Origin: Chloroflexota bacterium
Lineage (GTDB): Bacteria; Chloroflexota; UBA11872
Assembly (NCBI GenBank): GCA_028874175.1
Contig: JAPPLN010000011.1
Location: forward strand, 1-61,767
Length of the DNA stretch: 61,767 nt
Direction: 5' to 3'
Part shown: one piece after another, positions 17,414 through 26,556 of the stretch
Position numbering within the stretch: the stretch's first letter is position 1
How the letters are laid out: every line of letters begins with the position of its first letter
Notes under the pieces: model-generated
What the model was told of the DNA's origin: nothing
What the model saw: only the letters and a program-made list of their open reading frames with translations
Databases searched by the model: none
Made by a program: the position numbers and the translations under genes

Positions 17414-18103
17414 CTAGCCCGATTCGCTTTCCCGGCCAAGGTTGTGCAGGTAGAAACCAACGCCGGCAGCGAGTAGCCCGCCCACGATTGGCCCAACCCA
17501 GTAGATCCAGATCGAATCAAAGTTAAGGGCAACAATCGCTGGGCCGAAGGACCGCGCGGGATTCAGCGCGGCCCCAGTCAGAGCTCCACCCACGAGCCAG
17601 CTGGCGGCCAGCGTGAGACCGATGGCAAGCCCGTGAAAGCCCTTCGTGGCCCTTCCACTTACCGCGGCGCCAATGATGACCGACACCAGGAAGAACGTGA
17701 GCACTGCTTCAAGTACAAGTGCCTGTCCCGCGCCGACGTCGGCTCCCGGCAGCGGGAGCCCAAAGTGCGTCGCACCCTTGGCGCGAACCGCGGCATGCAG
17801 CAATGCGCCAACGACCGCGCCGGCAAGTTGCGCCACGATGTAGCCGGGAACCGAGCGCCAGTCGAACTTGCCAATTGCAGCCAGCGCGATGCTGACGGCC
17901 GGATTGATGTGGCAGCCAGAGGCGGCGCCGATTCCGTAGATCAAAGCGACCAGGACGAGACCGTGAGCCAGGCCCGCCAACACGACACCACCGGTGCCGC
18001 CGTCAAGCGCTTCGAACGCAACCGCCGCGCTCAGGGAGCCGATAAAGATGAGCGTCAGCGTACCGACAAACTCGGCTAGCCAAGCTCGTGAATCATATTC
18101 CAT
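17414..18103 (-). CDS. Aquaporin (MIP family)
   Basis: A 229-residue six-helix channel of the major intrinsic protein family. The two pore motifs are present: CHINPAVS near residue 66 and LNPARSFGP near residue 180. Aligning without gaps back from each NPA motif to E. coli AqpZ puts His at the TM2 selectivity-filter position, Trp at the TM5 position, Ala at the loop position and Arg after the second NPA. His-x-Ala-Arg recalls plant TIP-type aquaporins, but Trp in TM5 is bulky and unusual. Water, ammonia or a small neutral solute is the likely substrate. No neighbour explains it. Confidence 0.9.
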   Translation of the reverse strand: MEYDSRAWLAEFVGTLTLIFIGSLSAAVAFEALDGGTGGVVLAGLAHGLVLVALIYGIGAASGCHINPAVSIALAAIGKFDWRSVPGYIVAQLAGAVVGALLHAAVRAKGATHFGLPLPGADVGAGQALVLEAVLTFFLVSVIIGAAVSGRATKGFHGLAIGLTLAASWLVGGALTGAALNPARSFGPAIVALNFDSIWIYWVGPIVGGLLAAGVGFYLHNLGRESESG

Positions 18104-18305
18104 GTAATGCCTCCTGCTGGCTCTTGGCGCACACAGATTCTGCAGATCGGTAGCCAGCCCACACTGTTTTTACCAAATTTGCTTCGAACCCGTGATAAAT
18201 GCGCTAGCCATACCTCAAGTGCTCGGAGGTCTTCAAGTGTTTAAAAGATCACGTCCTTTGGGGAGCAGCTCCGGGCGCACAAAACTCGCGTTCTCTGCAA
18301 AGCCC

Positions 18306-19505
18306 TCAGATCAACCCTCGCGCTCTGGGCGCTGCCGTGTGATCCCAGGGCGTGATCCACTTCTCGTCGATGTCTATGCCCCAGCCTGGCGCGTTATTCG
18401 GCCTGATGTAGCCGTTCTTCGGTACAGCCAAACCTGGAATGGGCCACACTTCCTCAAGGGGAACACCGGGATCGCTGCCCATCCAGAACTCCGCCATCGG
18501 CGACTCCGGCATTGAAATCGCAAAGTGCTGTCCCCAAGGTGTCGCAACGGCCGCGTGCGGAATCGTGATAAGCCCAGCCGCCTCGCCGATGGTGTAGATC
18601 TTCAGCGCTTCCGAGAGCCCGCCGCACCACATCATGTCGGGCTGCAGCACGTCCACGGCGCGGTGTTCCACGAGTTGCCGGAACGTCCAGCGACCGTGGT
18701 GGTCTTCGCCGGTTGCCAGCGGCACCCAGTTGATGGCCTTGCGCAGCTCGATGTGTCCTTCGAGGTCGGTCGGTATCAACGGCTCTTCCAGCCAGCGCAG
18801 GTTGTAAGGACGCAATCGCTCGGCCAGCCGAATCGTGAACTCCACGTTGAAGCTCATGACCGGGTTGTACATCAGCTCGGCATTTGGACCGACGGCCTCG
18901 CGCGCCTTCGCGATGTGCTCCTCGACGAGGTTGACTCCGTCGATGCCCTCGTCGTAGTGCGCCGGATTTGAGACCTTGAAGCACGTGAATCCAAGTTCCT
19001 GCGACCAGTCCAGGTCGTCTGAGGTGCAATACACAAGGGCCTTTTCGCGACAAGGTCCGCCAATCAGCGAATAGACGGGCTGTCCGAGCAGCTTGCCCTT
19101 GAGATCCCACAGCGCGAGGTCGATACCTGACTGCGCGACCGTCGCGATGCCGCCCGCGCCAAACCGCTGAGTTGATCGCCACATCAGATCGTTCAGGAAC
19201 TCCAGCGCCAGGCAGTCCCGTCCTTCCAGCAGCGGCCCGAAGTGGAAGTCAACCAGGGCAGCTACTGGCTCGCCAAAGCTGCATTCGCCCAAGCCCCACG
19301 TTCCATCCTCGGCCGTCACCTGCACCCACACTCGTTCCCAGGTATTGGCGCCCGGCATCCGGCCGTGCATTCGAGAGAACTCCGGGTACTTGTTGATCGG
19401 CAGGGCGCGTCGAGCGTGGGAGTTCCAACCCGGCCTTCGAGCCTTCGAGGTCGCGGGTGTACGCGGAATGTCCAGGTTGACGGCTCGAACCTGTGTGATT
19501 CGCAC
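18306..19505 (-). CDS. Mandelate racemase/enolase family, rhamnonate-dehydratase-like
   Basis: A 399-residue enolase-superfamily protein. The first part has 'RVWVQVTAEDGTWGLGE' and 'GIDLALWDLKGKLLGQPVYSLIGG'; the barrel contains 'WLEEPL' and 'ATGEDH', and a catalytic-type His in 'ITIPHAA'. The C-terminal signature 'GQHFAISMPESPMAEFWM' and the extended ending resemble L-rhamnonate dehydratase rather than galactonate dehydratase. It would dehydrate a six-carbon or deoxy sugar acid. It sits 26 bases downstream of the mannonate-dehydratase-like gene, probably in one operon, which suggests a small sugar-acid route. Confidence 0.85.
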   Translation of the reverse strand: MRITQVRAVNLDIPRTPATSKARRPGWNSHARRALPINKYPEFSRMHGRMPGANTWERVWVQVTAEDGTWGLGECSFGEPVAALVDFHFGPLLEGRDCLALEFLNDLMWRSTQRFGAGGIATVAQSGIDLALWDLKGKLLGQPVYSLIGGPCREKALVYCTSDDLDWSQELGFTCFKVSNPAHYDEGIDGVNLVEEHIAKAREAVGPNAELMYNPVMSFNVEFTIRLAERLRPYNLRWLEEPLIPTDLEGHIELRKAINWVPLATGEDHHGRWTFRQLVEHRAVDVLQPDMMWCGGLSEALKIYTIGEAAGLITIPHAAVATPWGQHFAISMPESPMAEFWMGSDPGVPLEEVWPIPGLAVPKNGYIRPNNAPGWGIDIDEKWITPWDHTAAPRARGLI

Positions 19506-19531
19506 GGCGTTGCTCCCTCCGAGGCTCAGGG

Positions 19532-20524
19532 TCAGGCGGCGGCTTTGGACGCGCTTGGCGGCCCCTCCGCCTTGATCGCCTCGAGAAGCCCCATCATCTG
19601 GCCGGTCGCCAGGGCTCGGCCACGGTGCCCCCAGGATGTGTCGTCCACCATTTTCGGCACGTGGTCGTCAATCAGGAAGCCGGTAAAACCTGCGTGGTAA
19701 AGAGTTCGCATGGCGGCGGCGATGTCCACGTTGCCCTCGCCCAGAAAACACTCGTTGAAGACCGGGACCGTTCCCTGCACGTCTCGGAAGTGCACGTAGA
19801 ACAGACGCTTCTCGGCCACGAAGTGCCGCATGGTCGCCAGCACGTCCTCGCCCATCTCCGACCAGCAGCCCATGCAGAAGTCCAACCCGTTGTTGGGGCT
19901 GTCGCCGATCTGCATGGCTCGCTTGAAGCCTTCGAACGAGCGCATCAGGCGAGCCACACCGCCGAGTGACGGAACCGGCGGGTCGTCGGGGTGCAGCGCC
20001 AGCCGCACGCCGCTGGCCTCGGCCACTGGCAGGACGGCGTCGGTGAAGCGCGCGTAGTTGGCCCACATCTCGTCGGCGGTAAAGGTTCGGCCGTGCGTAG
20101 GCGCGTTGCATGCGACTGTTGACGCGTCGAAGGCTGTGGCAACGGCACCGCCACGAATCACCTTGGGCTCTGTACGCCAGACTCCGTTGGGCATCCAGTG
20201 GTAGCCCAGGATTGGAATGCCCGCCTCGCCAATGTGGCGGACAGTCGCCTGGTAGTTGGCAATCTGCCGGTCGGCTCCATCAAGTCCCAGCATGGCCAGG
20301 TCGTAGAAGTGATGTGGAACGTTTTCAATCGACTCGATCTTCAGGCCATAGGCCTCAACGCGCTGGCGCAGGCGCACCAGATCCTCGACTTCCCAGCGTT
20401 CGCCACCGGGAAGGCGCGGGGAATTGAGGAGGATGCCGCTGACGCCCATCTGGGCAGCGAATTGCAAGATGTCGGGCGTGGGCTCGCTGAACTGGCCTGT
20501 CGCAATTCGCATTTCCTCTGCCAT
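19532..20524 (-). CDS. Mannonate dehydratase-like protein (UxuA family)
   Basis: A 330-residue xylose-isomerase-like TIM-barrel protein matching the UxuA family. Recognisable elements are 'HPDDPP' (metal region) near residue 190, 'GLDFCMGCWSEMG' near residue 225, 'YVHFRDVQG' near residue 255 and 'DDHVPKM' near residue 300. UxuA removes water from D-mannonate to give 2-keto-3-deoxygluconate. ATG 20524 is preferred over the longer open frame because GGAGG lies 6 bases upstream. Its operon partner is the rhamnonate-dehydratase-like gene. The exact substrate could be another hexonate. Confidence 0.85.
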   Translation of the reverse strand: MAEEMRIATGQFSEPTPDILQFAAQMGVSGILLNSPRLPGGERWEVEDLVRLRQRVEAYGLKIESIENVPHHFYDLAMLGLDGADRQIANYQATVRHIGEAGIPILGYHWMPNGVWRTEPKVIRGGAVATAFDASTVACNAPTHGRTFTADEMWANYARFTDAVLPVAEASGVRLALHPDDPPVPSLGGVARLMRSFEGFKRAMQIGDSPNNGLDFCMGCWSEMGEDVLATMRHFVAEKRLFYVHFRDVQGTVPVFNECFLGEGNVDIAAAMRTLYHAGFTGFLIDDHVPKMVDDTSWGHRGRALATGQMMGLLEAIKAEGPPSASKAAA

Positions 20525-20823
20525 GCCGTGCCTCCGACCGTCAGCGAGCGTTGCAGGACGACGCGCGTCGCGTGGCTCAGCATGCCACGAAGCAGAGGGC
20601 CTAGGCCCGGACGCGGGCGGCACGCGTTGTGGAGGCTGCGCGCCTAGGTTCGGTGGCAGTTTTGGCGGGCGGACTGCGTGGCAGAATCGAGTATTCGTAG
20701 CACCCGTGCATTCGTCTGATTCTGTCCCACGCGATTGACCGGATAGCCCGCGCGCTGGTCCTCAGCCGTCTGCGAAGCTGGCACTTCGGGCGGCTCGAGC
20801 TGCGCCTGCCCGACGGCAGACTA

Positions 20824-21945
20824 ATGACGGTGGGCGATGAGGCGGTCGGCGGCACGGCACGAGCCGAGGTCCATCACGACCACGCGTTTACCCGCATGCT
20901 CATCGGCGGCTCCACCGGCGCGGGCGAGGCCTACATGGACGGTCTGTGGTCCAGCGCTGATCTTCGCGCGGTGCTGGCGGGCGCCCTTGCAAACGCCGGG
21001 CGCGTGAGGCTCGATGCCGCCATGTCGTTGCCGCGGCGACTCCGTGACCTTTGGCGGCATTCTCGCCGGCGCAACACGCGGTCGGGCAGCGAACAGAACA
21101 TCCACGCCCACTACGACCTGGGGAACGAGTTCTTCCGGCTATTCCTCGACGAGTCGCTGGCGTACTCCTGCGCGATCTGGGACGGCTGTGACGATCTGGG
21201 CGCAGCCCAGCAGGCAAAGTTTGACTTGGTCTGCCGCAAGCTCGATCTGGGCCCCGGCGACCGCGTGCTGGAGATCGGCTGCGGCTGGGGCGGTTTCGCC
21301 ATCCACGCCGCGCGGACCACCGGGTGCCGAGTCGTGGGCATCACGGTATCGCGAGAGCAGTGCGAGCTCGCCAGCCAGCGCGTGGCCGCCGAAGGGCTGG
21401 ATGACCAGGTGCGCATCGTCTACTCGGACTACCGCGACATCGACGGGACATTCGACAAGATCGTTTCAATCGAGATGTTTGAAGCCGTTGGCCGGGAGTA
21501 TTGGGACAAGTATTTCGCGACCTGCGCTCGTGTCCTACGGCCCGGTGGAACCATGCTGTTGCAGACCATCGGAATACAGGATCGCGATGCTGCCTCGGGA
21601 ATGCGCGCCTCTGGCTGGATCAGCAAGTACATTTTTCCGGGAGGCGTCCTGCCTGCGGTGGTTGAGATTCGGCGATCCGCGCGGCGCGGCGGAAGGGCGC
21701 TGGCAGTTCGAGCCATTGAAGAAATCGGCCCGCACTACGTTCGGACACTCGACGAGTGGCGGCGTCGCTTCTGGCAGGCCGAAGAGCGCGTGCGGGCGCT
21801 CGGATTCGACGACCGCTTCATTCGGATGTGGGACTTCTACCTTGCATCCTGTGCGGCGAGCTTCGAAACAGAAACCATTCGCGATGTTCAGGTGCTTATC
21901 GAGCGCGCCGACTCCGGGGAACCATCAGCACACGCCAGCAGGTAG
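20824..21945 (+). CDS. cfa: Cyclopropane-fatty-acyl-phospholipid synthase, start uncertain
   Basis: A SAM-dependent methyltransferase that adds a methylene bridge to unsaturated acyl chains of membrane phospholipids. The family hallmarks are clear: 'HYDLGNEFFRLFLDESLAYSCA', SAM motif I 'VLEIGCGWGGFA' near residue 150, 'SREQ', and 'SIEMFEAVG'. From ATG 20824 it has 373 residues, but the same frame upstream encodes about 30 more residues matching the family's N-terminal domain (a segment like 'RLRSWHFGRLELRLPDGRL' at 20767-20823) with no ATG, GTG or TTG before the stop at 20698. The true start may therefore be a rare codon (ATT 20734 or CTG 20755), or the gene has a frameshift. It is divergent from the UxuA-like gene. 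Confidence 0.88.
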   Translation: MTVGDEAVGGTARAEVHHDHAFTRMLIGGSTGAGEAYMDGLWSSADLRAVLAGALANAGRVRLDAAMSLPRRLRDLWRHSRRRNTRSGSEQNIHAHYDLGNEFFRLFLDESLAYSCAIWDGCDDLGAAQQAKFDLVCRKLDLGPGDRVLEIGCGWGGFAIHAARTTGCRVVGITVSREQCELASQRVAAEGLDDQVRIVYSDYRDIDGTFDKIVSIEMFEAVGREYWDKYFATCARVLRPGGTMLLQTIGIQDRDAASGMRASGWISKYIFPGGVLPAVVEIRRSARRGGRALAVRAIEEIGPHYVRTLDEWRRRFWQAEERVRALGFDDRFIRMWDFYLASCAASFETETIRDVQVLIERADSGEPSAHASR

Positions 21946-22128
21946 CCGCCGGACGATCTGCAACAGCATCTCTTCCGGAGTGTCCAGCTCGCCGACCCCT
22001 GCGAGTGCCTGAGCCTCGCCTACCGAGGATGCTGAGGCTTGCGAGCCGCCCGCGCTTTGCGCATTCTCGATTTGGACGTATCGTGGCCGCCGCGCAATCG
22101 GCGCGGGACACACGGAGATGACTGCCTG

Positions 22129-23067
22129 GTGAGGGAAACAAGCCTTGAGGCTTCGCCGGAGGACCTGGAGCTAAAGAGGGTCGGGCTTTCGACGCGAATT
22201 GAGCAGCGCTACACGACCTGGCAGGCGATCCGGCACAACTGGGGCTTCATTGCCCTGCACCTGGGCGTGCTCGCGGCCTTCATTGTCGGTGTGAGTTGGC
22301 CTGCCGTGGTGGCCTGCCTCGGTTTCTATTGGATGCGGGTCTTCTTCATTACGGGTTTCTACCACCGATATTTTTCCCACCGGACCTTTCAGACGACGCG
22401 GGTCTTTCAAGCGGTCATGGCTCTGCTGGGCACGCTGGGGATTCAGAAGGGACCCTTGTGGTGGGCTGGGCATCATCGCTTCCATCATCGGCATTCCGAC
22501 GAGGAGCAGGATGTGCACTCGCCGCTCAAGGGTGGGTTCTGGTGGGCGCACATCGGCTGGTTGCTGGCCTACAACCGCGACGACACCCGCTGGGAAGAAG
22601 TCAAGGACCTGGTCCGGTTTCCTGAGCTCCGCTGGCTCGACCGGTGGTATTTCGGCAGCACGTTGCTATATGCCGGAGGCACGATAGCGCTGGGCTTCTG
22701 GCTGGAGCGTGCATTCCCAGCCACGGGCGTCACTTGGCTGCAAGTCTTCGTGTGGTGCTTCCTGGCGAGCACAGTAATGCTGTTGCACACCACGTACCTC
22801 ATCAATTCGGGCGCGCACATGTGGGGCAGCCGACGCTTTCCCACCAAAGACACTAGCCGCAACAACCTCGTGCTGGCGCTGATCACCCTCGGGGAAGGCT
22901 GGCACAACAACCATCACAGGTACCCAGGTTCCGAGCGCAACGGCTTTTTCTGGTGGGAAATCGACGTCACTCACTACCTGCTCACCATCCTGAGTTGGAC
23001 TGGGCTCATTTGGGACCTACGGCGACCGCCGGCGCACGTGTATGACGAAGGCGCCCGTACCGTCTGA
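22129..23067 (+). CDS. Acyl-CoA / delta-9-type fatty acid desaturase
   Basis: A membrane desaturase of about 312 residues of the stearoyl-CoA (Ole1/DesC) type, different in sequence from the pair at the window start. Histidine boxes are HRYFSH, HRFHH and HNNHH, in the typical order and spacing, with paired hydrophobic helices before the first and between the second and third boxes. GTG 22129 is chosen because the upstream part of the open frame looks non-coding; a GGAG lies about 12 bases ahead. It introduces the cis double bond that cyclopropane synthase, encoded just upstream, could then modify, so the two form a membrane-lipid pair. Confidence 0.88.
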   Translation: MRETSLEASPEDLELKRVGLSTRIEQRYTTWQAIRHNWGFIALHLGVLAAFIVGVSWPAVVACLGFYWMRVFFITGFYHRYFSHRTFQTTRVFQAVMALLGTLGIQKGPLWWAGHHRFHHRHSDEEQDVHSPLKGGFWWAHIGWLLAYNRDDTRWEEVKDLVRFPELRWLDRWYFGSTLLYAGGTIALGFWLERAFPATGVTWLQVFVWCFLASTVMLLHTTYLINSGAHMWGSRRFPTKDTSRNNLVLALITLGEGWHNNHHRYPGSERNGFFWWEIDVTHYLLTILSWTGLIWDLRRPPAHVYDEGARTV

Positions 23068-23083
23068 CCGTGAGTTGACATAA

Positions 23084-23989
23084 ATGCGCGTCGCCGTAAG
23101 TGGCTCGACCGGGCTGGTTGGAGCGGCGCTGGTTGACGAGTTGCGCGCCAGCGGCCACGAGGTGGTGCGGCTGGTACGTCCCGCGACCCGTCTTCGAGAT
23201 GCAGGTGACATCGCCTGGGATCCGGACTCGGGGGATATCGACAAGGCCGCCCTGGAAGGCACCGACGCCGTCGTGCATCTGGCCGGCGAAACGATCAGCG
23301 CGCTTCGCTGGACCGCCGATAAGCGCCGGCGAATCCGCGAAAGCCGCGTGCGAGGAACCGACGTGCTGGCGCGTGCCATCGCGGGCTTGTCGCGCAAGCC
23401 CCGGGTTCTCGTCTGCGCCGGCGCGACTGGGTACTACGGTGATCGTGGCGACGAAGTACTGGATGAGAAGAGCCCCCCGGGTCGGGGATTCCTTCCCGGT
23501 GTGTCCGTCGAATGGGAAGCCGCAACCCAGCCCGCCGCCCAAGCCGGGATTCGAGTTGCGATTGCTCGCTTGGCGCCAGTCATCGATGCCCGATCGCCTG
23601 TCGTGGCGCGAATGCGGCTGCCCGTGATGCTGGGGCTGGGCGGCTGGTTCGGATCCGGCCGGCACTATTGGCCGTGGATCGCACTGGACGATGTCGTGGG
23701 CGTCTTCCATCTCGCGCTTGAGCGGGAGAGCGTGAGCGGCCCGATAGTCGTCGCGGCTCCCGAGGCGGTGACCAACCGCGAATTCGTCAAGACCATGGGG
23801 CGGGTGCTGCATCGTCCGGTGCTCCTGCCGGTACCGTCGCCGATCCTGCGAACGGCGCTCGGTGACTTTGCGCGTGAGGCCTTGCTTTCCAGTCAGCGGA
23901 TGGTCCCGCGGAAACTGCTCGACACTGGCTACGAGTTTCGCCAGCCACACCTGGAATCGGCGTTGCGCGCGGCAGTCCGATCAGGCTAG
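23084..23989 (+). CDS. TIGR01777-type NAD-dependent epimerase (YfcH-like)
   Basis: A 301-residue short-chain-dehydrogenase-related protein of the TIGR01777/YfcH family. The nucleotide loop GSTGLVGAAL is at the N-terminus; 'VVHLAGETI' and the active-site region 'ATGYYGDRGDEVLDE' follow, with the characteristic C-terminal DUF1731-like part ('ALLSSQRMVPRKLLDTGYEFRQP'). The biochemical role of this family is not established; members are often linked to cell division or envelope functions. It starts 17 bases after the desaturase stop and is probably co-transcribed. Confidence 0.88.
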   Translation: MRVAVSGSTGLVGAALVDELRASGHEVVRLVRPATRLRDAGDIAWDPDSGDIDKAALEGTDAVVHLAGETISALRWTADKRRRIRESRVRGTDVLARAIAGLSRKPRVLVCAGATGYYGDRGDEVLDEKSPPGRGFLPGVSVEWEAATQPAAQAGIRVAIARLAPVIDARSPVVARMRLPVMLGLGGWFGSGRHYWPWIALDDVVGVFHLALERESVSGPIVVAAPEAVTNREFVKTMGRVLHRPVLLPVPSPILRTALGDFAREALLSSQRMVPRKLLDTGYEFRQPHLESALRAAVRSG

Positions 23990-24033
23990 GTCTGGATACC
24001 GCCGGTGAACCGCCGAACTCGGTCCGTGGCCCT

Positions 24034-26499
24034 GTGAGCGTTCGTCGATTCCTGAGCGTGCGGCCGGTGGCTCGAGCCCTGGTCGCCGTCCGCAAGTTCC
24101 GGGTTGCCGCCGCGAGCTTCGGGGTAGCTGCGCTCGTCGCGCTTCCAGCGACAGGCGCTGCGGCGAGCCCAGCCAGCTTTCCGCTCCAGCACGGCTTCTT
24201 CTACACGCAGACTGGCGGTGGGGGAGGCCTTGGCTATTCGGTCGTGGACGCGCCCGGCGCTGCGTTTTGGACGTACTTTCAGGACCTTGGCGGTCACGAG
24301 CTTCTGGGCTATCCGATATCGCAGCCCTGGCACGCAGCGCCGTTCGTCTACCAGGCCTTTCAACGGGCCGTGCTTCAGGTGGGTCCTGACGGCGAAGTTC
24401 GCCCAACCAACATTTACGACGCACTATCTGCGACAGGACACGATCCGTGGCTGCTCGACTTCAAGGGCATACCACCCAGCACGCTTTTGCCCCCAGACGC
24501 CGGCCCACTGGCTCGGCTGGAAGTGCTGGCCGCTGCGTCGGAAATCTCGGACTTCTGGTCAGCCTCTCCGAATGCCTTGACTAGATTCGGATTGCCGCTT
24601 GGATATGCATCCGCACCGAACGGCGGCGTGCTCCGGGCCCAGCGGGCCGTCCTGCGCCTCAGCGATGGACAGGTTCGTCTGGCCCCCGCCGGCGATCATT
24701 TCAAGCAGGCCGGGATGATTCCGGCGCCAAGCACGGTGCCAGTGGTGCCGCCGCGCATTCCTCGACCGTTGGTGGAAGCTCACAGTCCGCTGGTGACCAC
24801 CGTGGCCTTTGATCCATCGGGCGCCGCGTTCGCGACCGGCGGCTATGACCGCCGCGTCGTGATCTGGGACCGCGCAACCCTGACTCCCATCCACGAACTC
24901 GAGGGCCACTACGACGGCATCTACGAAGTCGCCTTCTCGCCTGACGGCTCGCTCCTCGCCAGCGCTTCCGAGGACGACACGGTGCGGCTCTGGGATACCC
25001 GCTCAGGCGAGCAGTTACGGGTGCTCCAGGCTGACGAGCGTTGGTTTACGAGCGTGGCCTTTAGTCCCGACGGAACCCTGGTGGCCGCGACGACCTACGC
25101 CGCGGCCCATGTGTGGGACGTGGCGACCGGTGAGCATCGCGCCAAGTTCGACGACATTGACGCGTGGTCAAACGGCGTTGCCTTTACACCCGACGGCGGA
25201 GGTCTGATCACCTCCGGTTGGGCCAGAGCGGATATCTGGGACATGGCCACGGGAGAGCGTCTGCTCGAATTCGTCGAGCAGCACTCCCGGGCCGTGCTGT
25301 CCCTGGCCATCAGTCCCGACGGCACGCGCCTGGCAACTGGCGCCGACGACAACACGGCCGTGTTGTGGGATGCAACTGACGGATCAGCGCTGGCCACGCT
25401 CGCTGGACATAGCGACTCGGTGTGGCAGGTGGCGTTCAGCCCGGACGGGCGTCGAGTGGCCACGTCCTCAAGCGACGGAACGGTGGGTGTGTGGGATGTG
25501 GCCACGGCAGCCAGGCTATACAGCCTGACTGGCCACACGAGTGACGTTCAGGGACTCAGCTACAGCCCGGATGGCGAAATCTTGCTTTCGGGGAGCTGGG
25601 ACGGAGACGTTGGTGTCTGGCTGACGGCACTCTCGGAAATGGCGGCCGAAACCGCCCTGCCCGTGCCGGTCAATGCCGTGGACTTCAGTCCCAACGGTAG
25701 GTCGGTGGCGGCCGCCTTGGACAACGGCTCGCTCGTGATCGTCGGAACCGATGGTGCGATCCGCGCATCCGTCACAGCACATGACCGACCGGCGCGAGCC
25801 GCGGCCTATTCGCCGGATGGACAGATCGTGGCCTCCGGCGGCGACGACGGGCGGGTGCGACTGTGGGATGCCGCGCTCGGAGTGCTGCTGAGCGAAGCGC
25901 CGGCCGTGCCGGATAGCGTGACGGCCCTGACGTTCGCGGCGGACGGTCACTTACTGGCGGGCGACGCCCGCGGCGTTGTCCGCAGATTGGATCCGAGCAA
26001 CGGTGCCGAGAACTGGGTAGTGATGGCATCCGGCCCTATCACGTCGCTGGCAACGGATGGGGCGGGCCTTGCGGCAGTCGGCACGTATCGCGAAGTCTTG
26101 CTCCTGGATGCGACGACGGGTGCTGAGCGATTGCGACTGACGGGGCTCGATGACTGGATCCGGGCCATCCGCTTCGACCCGCGGGTCGGCGAGATGGCGC
26201 TGGCGGACGGCGAGACGATCAAGATCCTGGCGAGTGGCTCCAGCAGCCTGCTGCGAGAGATAGAGCCGGACGCGGGGCTGATCACGTCGCTGGCCTACCG
26301 GCCGGACGGCGACGAACTGGCCATTGGCGCCTATCAGCGCGCGCTGCTGGGTGACCCCACCGGCAGCCTGAAGCTCGGACGCGCCATTGATGCCCACATC
26401 GACTGGATCCGAGCGCTCGCTTACAGCCCCGACGGCGCGCTGCTGGCCACGGTCGGTGACGACCGCACCCTGCGCTTCTGGATCACCGGCGTTGACTGA
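24034..26499 (+). CDS. Secreted WD40 double-propeller protein
   Basis: An 821-residue protein. It has a long basic N-terminus and a signal segment (about residues 24-47, ending AAAS). Next comes a module around residues 55-230 with 'GGHELLGYPISQPW...YQAFQRAVLQ' and a second half of similar form, resembling LGFP-like modules frequent in Chloroflexota exported proteins. From about residue 247 onward I count 14 WD40 repeats, most with 'AFSPDG...LAS.S.D.TV.LWD' spacing, which makes two seven-bladed propellers. WD40 propellers are binding platforms, so a role in extracellular or envelope scaffolding is likely. The GTG start at 24034 gives the signal peptide. No enzymatic motif is seen. Confidence 0.85.
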   Translation: MSVRRFLSVRPVARALVAVRKFRVAAASFGVAALVALPATGAAASPASFPLQHGFFYTQTGGGGGLGYSVVDAPGAAFWTYFQDLGGHELLGYPISQPWHAAPFVYQAFQRAVLQVGPDGEVRPTNIYDALSATGHDPWLLDFKGIPPSTLLPPDAGPLARLEVLAAASEISDFWSASPNALTRFGLPLGYASAPNGGVLRAQRAVLRLSDGQVRLAPAGDHFKQAGMIPAPSTVPVVPPRIPRPLVEAHSPLVTTVAFDPSGAAFATGGYDRRVVIWDRATLTPIHELEGHYDGIYEVAFSPDGSLLASASEDDTVRLWDTRSGEQLRVLQADERWFTSVAFSPDGTLVAATTYAAAHVWDVATGEHRAKFDDIDAWSNGVAFTPDGGGLITSGWARADIWDMATGERLLEFVEQHSRAVLSLAISPDGTRLATGADDNTAVLWDATDGSALATLAGHSDSVWQVAFSPDGRRVATSSSDGTVGVWDVATAARLYSLTGHTSDVQGLSYSPDGEILLSGSWDGDVGVWLTALSEMAAETALPVPVNAVDFSPNGRSVAAALDNGSLVIVGTDGAIRASVTAHDRPARAAAYSPDGQIVASGGDDGRVRLWDAALGVLLSEAPAVPDSVTALTFAADGHLLAGDARGVVRRLDPSNGAENWVVMASGPITSLATDGAGLAAVGTYREVLLLDATTGAERLRLTGLDDWIRAIRFDPRVGEMALADGETIKILASGSSSLLREIEPDAGLITSLAYRPDGDELAIGAYQRALLGDPTGSLKLGRAIDAHIDWIRALAYSPDGALLATVGDDRTLRFWITGVD

Positions 26500-26556
26500 C
26501 CACACCCGGTCAACGGACGAGCGCCAATCGAAGTCTGTCTAATAGTCCTCACAGGG

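Noticed and set aside
23006-23950. A minus-strand frame opposite the epimerase gene
   Set aside because: Shadow frame; the plus strand encodes a clear TIGR01777-type protein.
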